Below, piece by piece: positions 1 through 9,009 of a stretch of 64,000 nucleotides of DNA. Position numbers and translations under genes: made by a program. Below the pieces are notes generated by a model, which saw only the letters and a program-made list of their open reading frames with translations, ran no database searches and was not told the origin of the DNA. Position 1 is the stretch's first letter. Each line of letters opens with the position of its first letter. The stretch is taken from positions 16,751 through 80,750 of the forward strand of contig NZ_VSSR01000033.1 of assembly GCF_008123515.1 (NCBI RefSeq), given 5' to 3'. The DNA is from Bradyrhizobium cytisi. GTDB lineage: Bacteria; Pseudomonadota; Alphaproteobacteria; Rhizobiales; Xanthobacteraceae.

Positions 1-648
<648 letters not shown>

Positions 649-691
649 AGTGTGGTTTCCTTCCCTTGTCTCTTTGTCGTTCTCTCTAGCA

Positions 692-800
692 CGTCATTCC
701 GGGGCGCGCGACGCGCGAACCCGGAATCCATTTCTCCACACCACTTGTGCGGATGAATGGATTCCGGGCTTGCGCCAAGAGGGCGCAACCCGGAATGACG
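692..800. repeat. Palindromic intergenic repeat, CGTCATTCCGGG type
   Basis: The element opens with CGTCATTCCGGGGCGCG and closes with the reverse complement CCGGAATGACG; inner arms CCCGGAATCCAT and ATGGATTCCGGG pair across a short loop. It would fold into one long hairpin when transcribed. A second copy lies at 5079-5187, which shows that it is a dispersed family. Such elements are common in Bradyrhizobium and Rhodopseudomonas (established knowledge). Here it separates the enoyl-CoA hydratase gene from the amidase gene. Confidence 0.85.
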
Positions 801-809
801 AGAGTGTGT

Positions 810-2231
810 TTACTTCGCCGGTGGCTTGGGCCAGGGCTTCTGCGCGCCGCGCAGGCTCTCAAACGCCTTGGCCATGCCGAGCACGCCGATATCGTCGAAG
901 CGGCGCCCGACGATCTGCACGCCGATGGGAAAACCCTTGGCGTCGAAGCCGCCATTGATCGAGACCGCCGGGTTCTCCGACATATTCCACGGCACGGTAT
1001 AGCAGATGTGCTCGAACGGCTTCATCGGATCGTTGGTGGGCGAGGCCCAGTCCGCCGCATAGTTGACATTCGGCGCGGTCGGCGAGATCACGTAATCAAT
1101 CTCGCAGAACAGCTTTGACGCCGCCGCACGGATCGCCATGGTCTGATTGAAGCCACGGATGACATCGACGCCCGACAACTTTGCGCCGGACTCGCCCCAT
1201 CTAAAAATATACGGCAGCACCTTTGCCTGTTCGGCCGCCGTCAGCTTCGACAGATCGTCCCACATTCGTGCGCGCCAAAAGTTGTCGAGGCCGTCGAGCA
1301 TCTCGCGCGTGAGGATGCCGTCGACTTCGGTGACGACGCTGCCTGCGGATTCGAACGCCTTTGCGGCCTTCACCGCGACCTCTCGCACCGGCTTCTCCAG
1401 CGCCATGCCGGTGCCGGGATCGAGCATTAGGCCGATGCGCAGCTTGCGCGGGGATTTCTCCAGACCCTTCCAGTTGAGCGGCTCGGCGGGCAGGCTCGTG
1501 CCGTCGCGCCGGTCGGGCTTTGCGATCACGCTCATCATCAGCGCGCAATCATCGACCGTGCGGGTCATGGGGCCGGCGACGCGGCCGACATAAGCGGGAT
1601 CGATCGGCACGCGGCCAAAGCTTGGTTTCAACCCGACGAGACCGCACCAGCCCGCGGGCAGGCGCACCGAGCCGCCGATATCGGTGCCGAGATGCAGCGG
1701 GCCATAGCCGGCTGCGGCTGCGGCGCCCGCACCGGCGCTGGAGCCGCCGGGATTCTTGGAGAGGTCCCAGGGATTGCGCGCGAGCGCGTGGAAGGAGGAG
1801 AGCCCCGAGGACAGCATGCCGTAATCGGGCATGGTGGTCTTCGCGAACATGATTGCGCCGGCCTCACGCAGCCGCGCGGCGGGCGGAGCGTCCTTCTCGG
1901 CCGGGACGAGCTTGACACTGGCAGCCCCCAGCGGCACCGGCACTCCCTTGGTCGCGATGTTATCCTTGATCGTCACCGGCACGCCGTCGAGCGCCCCGGA
2001 GGGCTCGCCGCCTGACCAGCGCGCGGTCGAGGCCGCGGCCACCTCTCGCGCGCTGTCGGGATCGAATGCATATAGCGCCCTAAGGTGTGGTTCCCACGCA
2101 GCGACATGCGCGAGCACGTCCTCCAGCACCTCGCTCGGCGAGAACTGCTTGGCGCGATAGCCTGCGATCAGATCGACCGCGGAGAGATCGTGCAACGAGG
2201 TGACCGCCTCTTCGACGCCCTTCTTGTGCAT
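810..2231 (-). CDS. Amidase, amidase-signature family
   Basis: A 473-residue protein of normal length for the family. The Ser-cisSer-Lys triad is visible: Lys89 in VTIKDN, Ser165 in the PGGSSAGAG loop and the nucleophile Ser188 in DIGGSVRLP. These enzymes hydrolyse amide bonds of small amides or aminoacyl amides in the cytoplasm; no signal peptide is present. The ATG lies two bases after the stop of the upstream M20 gene, so the two are probably translationally coupled. Together with the M20 and M81 hydrolases and the peptide ABC transporter on the same strand, it probably acts on an imported amide or peptide. The true substrate is unknown. Confidence 0.9.
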   Translation of the reverse strand: MHKKGVEEAVTSLHDLSAVDLIAGYRAKQFSPSEVLEDVLAHVAAWEPHLRALYAFDPDSAREVAAASTARWSGGEPSGALDGVPVTIKDNIATKGVPVPLGAASVKLVPAEKDAPPAARLREAGAIMFAKTTMPDYGMLSSGLSSFHALARNPWDLSKNPGGSSAGAGAAAAAGYGPLHLGTDIGGSVRLPAGWCGLVGLKPSFGRVPIDPAYVGRVAGPMTRTVDDCALMMSVIAKPDRRDGTSLPAEPLNWKGLEKSPRKLRIGLMLDPGTGMALEKPVREVAVKAAKAFESAGSVVTEVDGILTREMLDGLDNFWRARMWDDLSKLTAAEQAKVLPYIFRWGESGAKLSGVDVIRGFNQTMAIRAAASKLFCEIDYVISPTAPNVNYAADWASPTNDPMKPFEHICYTVPWNMSENPAVSINGGFDAKGFPIGVQIVGRRFDDIGVLGMAKAFESLRGAQKPWPKPPAK

Positions 2232-2233
2232 CG

Positions 2234-3397
2234 CTAAACTACCGGCATGCGCGTTTCGATGATCCGGGCGAACATGCTGGCGCCGATCGGCAGGATCTTG
2301 TCGTCGAGCACATAGCCGGGATTGTGCACCGGCACGGAGCCCTCATGCCCGACCCAGAAATAGGCGCCCGGAATGGTCTGCAGCATGTCGGCAAAGTCCT
2401 CGCTGCCCATCTTCGGCTGGCTGCGGGTGATCACCTTGGCAGGATCGACGATGGTGCGCGCAACGTCCTCGACCACCTTGGACTGCTCGACCTGGTTGAC
2501 CAGCACACCAAAGGTGTCGCGGATGTCGACGTCGATCTCGCACTGATAGGCGCTGGCGATGCCGGCGCAGATCGTGCGGACGCGTTGGCTGATCAGGGCG
2601 CGGACTTCATCCGAGAAGGTGCGGATGGTGCCGCAAAGATGCGCTTCGCCGGGAATGACATTGTAGGCGGAGCCCGCATGGATTTGGGTGATCGACACCA
2701 CCGCGGCCTGGAGCGGCTCGACATTGCGGCTGACGATGGTCTGGATCGCCTGCGCCAGCGTGGTCGCGATGATCACCGCGTCCTTGGAGCGCTCCGGCAT
2801 TGCGCCATGCGCGCCATAGCCGGTGATGCGGAGGTCGAAGAAGTCGGCGCCGGCCATCGCCGGGCCGGGCAGGATCGCAATCTCGCCGAGATTGAGGTCG
2901 GGCGCGTTGTGCAGGCCGTAGAGCTCGTCGCAGGGGAATTTCTCGAACAGGCCGTCCTTGATCATGGCGCGGGCGCCGCCGAGGCCTTCCTCGGCCGGCT
3001 GGAAGATCAGGTGCACGGTGCCGTCGAAGTTTCTCGTTTCCGCGAGGTAGCGCGCGGTGCCGAGCAGCATGGTGGTGTGGCCATCATGGCCGCAGCCGTG
3101 GAAGCGGCCGGGGATTTTCGAGCTCCATTTCAGATTGGTGTTCTCTTCCATCGGCAGCGCGTCCATATCGGCGCGCAAGCCGATGCGCTTGCCGCTCGCG
3201 CCCTTGCCCTTGATGACGCCGATCACGCCGGTGCCGCCGAGGCCGCGATGCACCTCGATGCCCCAGCCCTTCAGCTTGTCGGCGACGATGCCGGAGGTGC
3301 GGACCTCCTCGAAGCCGATCTCGGGATGGGCGTGGAGGTCGCGGCGGATGGCGGTGAGTTCGTCGGCATAGCCGTCGATGCGGTCAATGGTGGGCAT
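2234..3397 (-). CDS. M20 family amidohydrolase (hippurate hydrolase / N-acyl-amino acid hydrolase type)
   Basis: 387 residues. Metal-binding motifs of the M20D (HipO/AmaA) branch are present: RADMDALPMEE near residue 76, GRFHGCGHDGHT near 97-108 and the catalytic QPAEEG near 133. A late GSEDFADM segment supplies the last metal ligand. The family removes acyl groups from N-acyl amino acids or cleaves small amidated substrates using a dinuclear metal site. There is no signal peptide, so it is cytoplasmic. It sits between the M81 gene (27-bp gap) and the amidase gene (2-bp gap), which points to one operon and a shared catabolic route. Confidence 0.92.
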   Translation of the reverse strand: MPTIDRIDGYADELTAIRRDLHAHPEIGFEEVRTSGIVADKLKGWGIEVHRGLGGTGVIGVIKGKGASGKRIGLRADMDALPMEENTNLKWSSKIPGRFHGCGHDGHTTMLLGTARYLAETRNFDGTVHLIFQPAEEGLGGARAMIKDGLFEKFPCDELYGLHNAPDLNLGEIAILPGPAMAGADFFDLRITGYGAHGAMPERSKDAVIIATTLAQAIQTIVSRNVEPLQAAVVSITQIHAGSAYNVIPGEAHLCGTIRTFSDEVRALISQRVRTICAGIASAYQCEIDVDIRDTFGVLVNQVEQSKVVEDVARTIVDPAKVITRSQPKMGSEDFADMLQTIPGAYFWVGHEGSVPVHNPGYVLDDKILPIGASMFARIIETRMPVV

Positions 3398-3424
3398 GTG
3401 TCCTGTCCGGTTAGCGTGACTTGA

Positions 3425-4930
3425 TTAGCGAGATTTGGGCATGAAAACGGGGCCGTTCGGCTTGATGCGGATACCCGGCCGCAGGCGCGTCCAGGGCAGC
3501 GAGGCGGTATCGGCCGGCATCGCGCCGGGCGCGGCGCAGATCATCAGCTTTTCCGCGATCGGCTCGAAATCGGCGCGGAAATGCACCGAGCTCTTGTTGA
3601 CCAGAATCTTCTCCCCAATCGGCTCGATGCCGACATAGCGGTACATTGCCTGATCGGCGAGCTGCGCCTTGTGCGAGGAGACAACGACACGCACATCGCC
3701 GATGCGCAAGGCCGCCGACGGGCCCATCTCCATCTCGCGGCCGCCATAATAGGGGCCGGGCGCGATGAAGCGGCCGTCGGAGAGCTTTTCGACGACAAAG
3801 GTCTCGGTATAGGGCTCGTCGCCGGGAATGCCGGACTTGCCGCCGAGCGCGAGCGTGATGGTGGCGCCGACGCCGGCCGCATGCGCGGCCTTGGCTGACG
3901 CCGGATCGTAGATCGCGCCGGTCGCGGCGCTCGCCTTGTTGCGCACCAGCGCGCGCAGCATGCCGGTGGTGTCGGAATCGCCGCCGGCGCCGGGATTGTC
4001 CTGAGTATCGGCGATGATGATCGGCTTGCTCGCGCTCTTCGAAAGCTCCATGGCGTGGCGGACGCCATCATCGGGCGACCAGATCTTGCCGTCGAAATCG
4101 TTCTCGTGACTTTCGATCAGCTTGGCGATCGTATCCGCTGCACGGTCGGCATCTCCTTGCGTCTTGCCATAGGCGAACACGCTCGGCCCGCAATCGCAGA
4201 AATCGGCGGCAGGGAAGCCTGGCGCGAAAGAGAGCGTCGGAACCGCATCGCTTTCGAGAGCGGCAAGCTTTTCGTAGATGCCCTTGGTGGGAAAGTCGTT
4301 CGTGCATTGCCAGCTGATCGCGATCAGGAACGGCAATTGGCGGAACGACTTTGCAAAGGGCTGCTTGGTCTTCAGCAGCAATGCGAGGTGCCTTGCAGAG
4401 GCGCGGCCGGTCTCTGCCATGTCGACATGCGGATAGGTGCGGTAGGCAATCAGCGCGTCCGCATGCTCCATCATCTCGGGCGTGACGTTGGCGTGGAGGT
4501 CGAGGCTCGCGACCAGCGGAACATCCTTGCCGATGACGCGGCGCACGCGCGCCAAAATCTCGCCTTCGCCGTCGTCGAGATGCTCGGTGACCATCGCGCC
4601 ATGCAGATCGAGATAGACCGCGTCGATCGGGCCCGCGGCCGCGATGCCGTCGACCATCACCTTCACGATGCGCTCGAAGGCGTCCTTGGTGACATGCGCC
4701 GAGGGGCTTGCACCACAGGCGATCGTCGGAACGAGTTCCCAGCCATTGGCCTCAGTGCTGTCGACGAAGCCGGCAAGGCCGACATTGATGCGCCGCATCA
4801 CCTTCAGCACGTCGGCACCTTCCGTCATCGCCGGCCAGCCGCCGCCATGCTGGAAATCCGCGTACGTCGCCTTCGTCGGAGCGAAGGTATTGGTCTCGTG
4901 CAGGAAGCCGCCGACGGCGATACGTGTCAT
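3425..4930 (-). CDS. M81 family metallopeptidase, MlrC-like
   Basis: A 501-residue protein beginning MTRIAVGGFLHETNTFAP, the diagnostic N-terminus of the DUF1485/MlrC family. Further family features are LDLHGAMV and SLDLHANVTPEM (probable metal ligands) around residues 105-145, and ADTQDNPGAGGDSDT near residue 310. MlrC from microcystin degraders cleaves linear peptide products carrying D- and unusual amino acids (established for that member). Many Bradyrhizobium-type homologues are uncharacterised. The start is ATG at 4928-4930; an in-frame TTG one codon upstream is less likely. Its company of DadA-like dehydrogenase, M20, amidase and peptide transporter supports a role in breaking down non-standard peptides. 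Confidence 0.9.
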   Translation of the reverse strand: MTRIAVGGFLHETNTFAPTKATYADFQHGGGWPAMTEGADVLKVMRRINVGLAGFVDSTEANGWELVPTIACGASPSAHVTKDAFERIVKVMVDGIAAAGPIDAVYLDLHGAMVTEHLDDGEGEILARVRRVIGKDVPLVASLDLHANVTPEMMEHADALIAYRTYPHVDMAETGRASARHLALLLKTKQPFAKSFRQLPFLIAISWQCTNDFPTKGIYEKLAALESDAVPTLSFAPGFPAADFCDCGPSVFAYGKTQGDADRAADTIAKLIESHENDFDGKIWSPDDGVRHAMELSKSASKPIIIADTQDNPGAGGDSDTTGMLRALVRNKASAATGAIYDPASAKAAHAAGVGATITLALGGKSGIPGDEPYTETFVVEKLSDGRFIAPGPYYGGREMEMGPSAALRIGDVRVVVSSHKAQLADQAMYRYVGIEPIGEKILVNKSSVHFRADFEPIAEKLMICAAPGAMPADTASLPWTRLRPGIRIKPNGPVFMPKSR

Positions 4931-5078
4931 CAATACAAGTCCAGCGTATGAAAGTGCGCGACGTTAGCCTTGGCGCTGAGGCGAGAGCAAGCGAGGGAGG
5001 CAATCGCCTCGCGCATGGGCTCAGATCGTTTTGGGAATGCTTGCACCGTTGTTGCGAGGCCGGCGCATCTCTCTCCGT

Positions 5079-5187
5079 CGTCATTCCGGGGCGCGCCCCC
5101 TTGGGCGCGAGCCCGGAATCCATCGTGCGACAGAGTCCACAGCCTGATGGATTCCGGGCTCATCGCTTCGCGATGCCCCGGAATGAC
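5079..5187. repeat. Palindromic intergenic repeat, CGTCATTCCGGG type (copy 2)
   Basis: Begins CGTCATTCCGGGGCGCG, ends CCGGAATGAC, with inner arms CCCGGAATCCAT and TGATGGATTCCGGGC. It matches the copy at 692-800 in the arms and differs in the loop. It lies between the M81 gene and the upstream ABC ATPase gene, just after the ATPase stop codon, and may act as a transcript-processing or attenuating hairpin within the cluster. Confidence 0.85.
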
Positions 5188-5200
5188 AGCCTGGGAGAGC

Positions 5201-6850
5201 TTACACGCTCGCCGCCACACCCTCCGACACCGGCCGGAAATTCGCAAAGTCCCAGCCGCGGCCCGGCGCTGCTTCGAGCAAGGCCCGAGTGTAGGCCTCC
5301 TGCGGATGCGTCAGCACTTCGGCGGCCGGGCCCTGCTCGACGACGCGGCCGTGCTGCATCACCACGACCTCGTCGCAGATTTGGGCGGCGACGCGCAGAT
5401 CGTGGGTGATGAACAGGATGGCGATGCCGAGCCGCTTCTGGATCTCGTGCAGGAGTTCCAGCACCTGCGCCTGCACGGAGACGTCGAGCGCGGAGACGGC
5501 TTCGTCTGCAACCAGCACATCGGGATCGAGCGCGAGCGCGCGCGCAATGGCGATACGCTGGCGCTGGCCGCCGGAGAACTGGTGCGGATAGCGCGACACC
5601 GCATCGGCCGGCAGGCCGACCAGCTCGAGCAGCTCGCGGGCGCGCTTCATGGCATCGGCATGCGAGACGCCGTAATTGATCGGGCCTTCCGCGATGCTCT
5701 CGCCGACGGTGACGCGCGGGTTGAGCGAGCGGTAGGGATCCTGGAACACGATCTGGATCTTCTGCCGGTGCGGCTGCAGCAGGCGGCGTGAAATGTCGGA
5801 GATCTCGCGGCCGGCCAGCCGCACGCCGCCGGAGGTCGGATCGATCAGGCGCACGATGCAGCGCGCCACCGTCGACTTGCCCGAGCCGCTTTCGCCGACG
5901 ATGCCGAGCGTGCGGCCCTTGCGCAGCGTCAGCGTCACCTTGTCGGCGGCGACGACCTCGCGGCCTTTGCCGAAGAACGCGCGCTCCTTGTAGACCTTGC
6001 TGAGCTCGTTGGCTTCCAGCACCACCGGCTCCTTGGTCTCGGGCCGCGCCGCGCGCGGCACCAGGCTCGGCACCGCGGAGAGCAAATTGCGGGTGTACTC
6101 CATGGTCGGATTGCGCAGGATGGAATCGAGCGTGCCGGTCTCGACCAGACGACCTTGCCGCATCACCGCGACGCGGTCCGCGATCTCGGCGACCACGCCC
6201 ATGTCGTGGGTAATGAACAGCACGGCGGTGCCGTGATCGCGCTGGAGGTCACGGATCAGGGTCAAGATTTGCTTCTGCGTGGTGACGTCAAGCGCGGTGG
6301 TCGGCTCGTCGGCAATCAGCAGCTTCGGCTCCAGCACCAGCGCCATCGCGATCATGATGCGCTGCCGCTGGCCACCGGAGAGGCGGTGCGGGTAGGAGGC
6401 GAAGATACGCTCGACCTGGGGCAGGCGCACCTGCTCCATCATGTCGAGGATGCGCTTCTTGCGCGTCCTGGCATCGAGATCGGTGTGGGCGCGCAAGACT
6501 TCGTCGATCTGGCGGCCGACGTGCACGACCGGGTTGAGCGCGGTCATCGGCTCCTGGAAAATCATCGCCATCTGCGTCGCGCGTAGCTGGCGCAGGCGGC
6601 GGTCGGTCGCGGTGAGGATCTCCTCGCCGACCAGCTTGACGCTGCCGCTGGTCGGAACCAGCGTGCCCTTCGGCAGCAGGCCCATCGTGGTGAGCGAGGT
6701 CACCGACTTGCCCGAGCCGCTTTCGCCGACGAGGCACAGCGTCTCGCCCTGGTGCACCTGGACCGAGATGCCGTCGATGATCTTGGGCCCGCCCGGCTTC
6801 TTGCCGACGGAGACGACGAGGTTGTTGATGTCGAGAATGGGGTTGGTCAT
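5201..6850 (-). CDS. Peptide/nickel-type ABC transporter, fused double ATP-binding protein
   Basis: 549 residues containing two complete ATPase domains, equivalent to DppD and DppF fused. Domain 1 has Walker A GESGSGKS at 42-49, signature LSGGQRQR at 157-164 and Walker B IADEP at 179-183. Domain 2 has Walker A GESGSGKS at 319-326, signature FSGGQRQR near 425-432 and Walker B VADEA near 447-451. Each domain ends in an oligopeptide-type C-terminal segment. It would energise the permeases encoded directly upstream (6979-8826). A dispersed repeat separates it from the permease gene but the strand and order fit one operon. Confidence 0.96.
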   Translation of the reverse strand: MTNPILDINNLVVSVGKKPGGPKIIDGISVQVHQGETLCLVGESGSGKSVTSLTTMGLLPKGTLVPTSGSVKLVGEEILTATDRRLRQLRATQMAMIFQEPMTALNPVVHVGRQIDEVLRAHTDLDARTRKKRILDMMEQVRLPQVERIFASYPHRLSGGQRQRIMIAMALVLEPKLLIADEPTTALDVTTQKQILTLIRDLQRDHGTAVLFITHDMGVVAEIADRVAVMRQGRLVETGTLDSILRNPTMEYTRNLLSAVPSLVPRAARPETKEPVVLEANELSKVYKERAFFGKGREVVAADKVTLTLRKGRTLGIVGESGSGKSTVARCIVRLIDPTSGGVRLAGREISDISRRLLQPHRQKIQIVFQDPYRSLNPRVTVGESIAEGPINYGVSHADAMKRARELLELVGLPADAVSRYPHQFSGGQRQRIAIARALALDPDVLVADEAVSALDVSVQAQVLELLHEIQKRLGIAILFITHDLRVAAQICDEVVVMQHGRVVEQGPAAEVLTHPQEAYTRALLEAAPGRGWDFANFRPVSEGVAASV

Positions 6851-6863
6851 CAGGTCACTCCGT

Positions 6864-6950
6864 CGTCATTGCGAGGAGCGAAGCGACGAAGCAATCCAGA
6901 AATCTTTCCGCGGAGGCAGACTGGATTGCTTCGCTTCGCTCGCAATGACG
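6864..6950. repeat. Palindromic intergenic repeat, CGTCATTGCGAGG type
   Basis: The left arm CGTCATTGCGAGGAGCGAAG and right arm CTTCGCTCGCAATGACG are inverted complements, and inner arms GCAATCCAG and CTGGATTGC pair as well. This is a different family from the CGTCATTCCGGG repeats at 692 and 5079. It sits between the permease and ATPase genes of the transporter. Confidence 0.85.
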
Positions 6951-6978
6951 GAACAAGGGGCACGGCCGGCGAGACAAA

Positions 6979-7866
6979 TCACTTGCCCTCCCGCTGCTTC
7001 ATGCGGGGATCGAGTGCGTCGCGGGCGGCGTCGCCGATTAGATTGATGCTGAGGATGGCGATCGAGAGCAGCAGGCCCGGCCAGAAGATCAGCGTCGGCT
7101 TGAGCTGAAAATACTGGCGGCCCTCGGCCATGATGTTGCCCCAGGTCGGCGTCTCCGGCGAGATGCCGGCGCCGAGGAAGGAGAGGATGGCCTCGGTGAG
7201 GATGGCGGAGGCGCAGACATAGGTGCCCTGGACGATCAGCGGCGCGATCGTGTTCGGCATCAGATGCCGCCACATGATTTTTGGCAGCGACGAGCCGACC
7301 GAGATCGCCGCTTCGACATAAGGCTCTTCGCGCGCCGACAGCACCACCGAGCGCACCAGGCGCGCCACGCGCGGGATCTCGGGAATGGTGATCGCGATCA
7401 GCACGGTCCAGATGCTGGCGCCGGACAGCGAGACCACGGCGATGGCGAGCAAAATGCTCGGCATCGCCATCAGGCCGTCCATGACGCGCATCAGGACGGA
7501 ATCGATCAGCTTGAAGAAGCCGGAGACAAGACCGATCGCAAGGCCAATGACGATCGAGAGGATCGCCGAGCCGATGCCGATCAGAAGCGAGATCCGGCCG
7601 CCATAGATGACGCGCGACAGCAGGTCGCGGCCGTAGGCGTCGGTGCCGAGCAGGAATTGCGCCGAGGAGGGCTTCAGCCGCAGTGACGGTGCAAGCTGGA
7701 TCGGATCATGCGGCGCGATCAGCGGCGCCAGCACCGAGATCAGCACGATCAGCGCGAGCAACACCGTCGCCGTGGCGATGATCGGTGTCGAGGTGAGGAA
7801 GCCGAAACGCGGCCGCAGCGGCGACGTGATCGGAATGGATGACTGGGGAAGGGTATCGACTGACAT
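6979..7866 (-). CDS. Peptide ABC transporter permease, DppC-like
   Basis: 295 residues. A short cytoplasmic N-terminus leads to a first membrane segment (IIATATVLLALIVLISVLAPL), then the family hallmarks LLGTDAYGRDLLSRVIYG and the EAA-type coupling motif EAAISVGSSLPKIMWRHLMPN near residue 185. It ends in DPRMKQREGK, close to the DPR tail usual in DppC homologues. It forms the channel with the DppB-like partner, whose gene ends 18 bp upstream. An AGGA ribosome binding site precedes the ATG. Confidence 0.95.
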   Translation of the reverse strand: MSVDTLPQSSIPITSPLRPRFGFLTSTPIIATATVLLALIVLISVLAPLIAPHDPIQLAPSLRLKPSSAQFLLGTDAYGRDLLSRVIYGGRISLLIGIGSAILSIVIGLAIGLVSGFFKLIDSVLMRVMDGLMAMPSILLAIAVVSLSGASIWTVLIAITIPEIPRVARLVRSVVLSAREEPYVEAAISVGSSLPKIMWRHLMPNTIAPLIVQGTYVCASAILTEAILSFLGAGISPETPTWGNIMAEGRQYFQLKPTLIFWPGLLLSIAILSINLIGDAARDALDPRMKQREGK

Positions 7867-7884
7867 TTTGTTGTTGTCCTAGCC

Positions 7885-8826
7885 TCAGTACCGGATCCGG
7901 GGATCGAGCAGCGTGTAGGCGACGTCGATCAGGAGATTGACGACGACGTAGATCAGCGAGGTCAGCAGGATCATCGCCTGGATCACCGGATAGTCGCGCG
8001 CCAGCACCGCATCGACGGTGAGGCGGCCGATGCCGGGGATGTTGAACACGCTCTCGGTCACGACGACGCCGGAGATCAGTAGCGCGAAGCCGGTACCGAT
8101 CACGGTGATCACGGGCACAGCGGCGTTGCGCAGCGCGTGCCGCATCATCACCGCGACCTCGTTGATGCCCTTGGCGCGTGCCGTTCGCACGTAATCTTCG
8201 CCGAGCACATCGAGCATCGCCGCGCGCGTCATGCGCGCGATCAGCGCGATGTAGATGAAGGAGAGCGCGCAGGTCGGCAGGATGATGCGCTCGAAGAAGG
8301 CGCCGAAGCCGGTCGAGATGCTCTTGAAGCCCTGCACCGGCACCCAGCGCAGGTCGATCGCAAAGACCTCGATCAGGACATAGCCGACCACGAACACCGG
8401 CACCGAGAAGCCGAGCACGGAGAGGCCCATCACGAAACGGTCGATCCAGGTGCCGTGCTTCCAGGCCGCGATCACCCCCAAGGGCACGGCGACGATGACG
8501 GCGAGGATGATGGTCGACAGCGCGATCGAGATCGACGGCTCGACGCGCTGGCCGATCATCTTCATGACCGGCAGGTTGGAGATCAGCGACGTGCCGAGAT
8601 CGCCGTGCAAGAGCTTGCCGACCCAGGTGATGAACTGCACGACCAGCGGCTCGTTGAGGCCGAGCGAGGCGCGAATCCGCTCCAGCCGCTCCGGCGTCGC
8701 ATTGTCGCCGGCGAGGATCGCGGCCGGGTCGCCGGGCGTCAGCCGCAGCAACAGGAACACGAACAGCGCGACGACGCCCATCACGGGCACCGCAGCCAGA
8801 ACGCGGCGAATGAGATAACCTAGCAT
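7885..8826 (-). CDS. Peptide ABC transporter permease, DppB-like
   Basis: 313 residues from the ATG at 8824-8826, which has a GGAGA ribosome binding site about 9 bases upstream. A longer frame to 9009 exists, but its extra 61 residues are arginine- and proline-rich and unlike any DppB. Family features are MLGYLIRRVLAAVPVM, LTPGDPAAILAG, and the coupling segment TARAKGINEVAVMMRHALRNA near residue 200. It ends LLDPRIRY, the standard DppB terminus. Six transmembrane helices are expected. Confidence 0.95.
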   Translation of the reverse strand: MLGYLIRRVLAAVPVMGVVALFVFLLLRLTPGDPAAILAGDNATPERLERIRASLGLNEPLVVQFITWVGKLLHGDLGTSLISNLPVMKMIGQRVEPSISIALSTIILAVIVAVPLGVIAAWKHGTWIDRFVMGLSVLGFSVPVFVVGYVLIEVFAIDLRWVPVQGFKSISTGFGAFFERIILPTCALSFIYIALIARMTRAAMLDVLGEDYVRTARAKGINEVAVMMRHALRNAAVPVITVIGTGFALLISGVVVTESVFNIPGIGRLTVDAVLARDYPVIQAMILLTSLIYVVVNLLIDVAYTLLDPRIRY

Positions 8827-9009
8827 GAACCTATCTCCGGCTGCGGAACTTGCGACGCCCAGAGGGCACCCGTGGATTCGATCGTGTCTATCATGCGTGC
8901 CTGTCGTTCGGGCTGGAAAAGCCGGCCGGAGAACCGTCGTCTCGGGGCAAATTGTGTGCCAAGGGCAGGGCGGTCGCAAGAGGCCGCCCCGCATCGGTTT
9001 TGCGACCAC

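Noticed and set aside
8827..9009. 61-residue N-terminal extension of the DppB-like permease
   Set aside because: The extension is Arg/Pro/His-rich and unlike DppB proteins, and the internal ATG at 8826 has a good ribosome binding site and the normal MLGYLIRR start.
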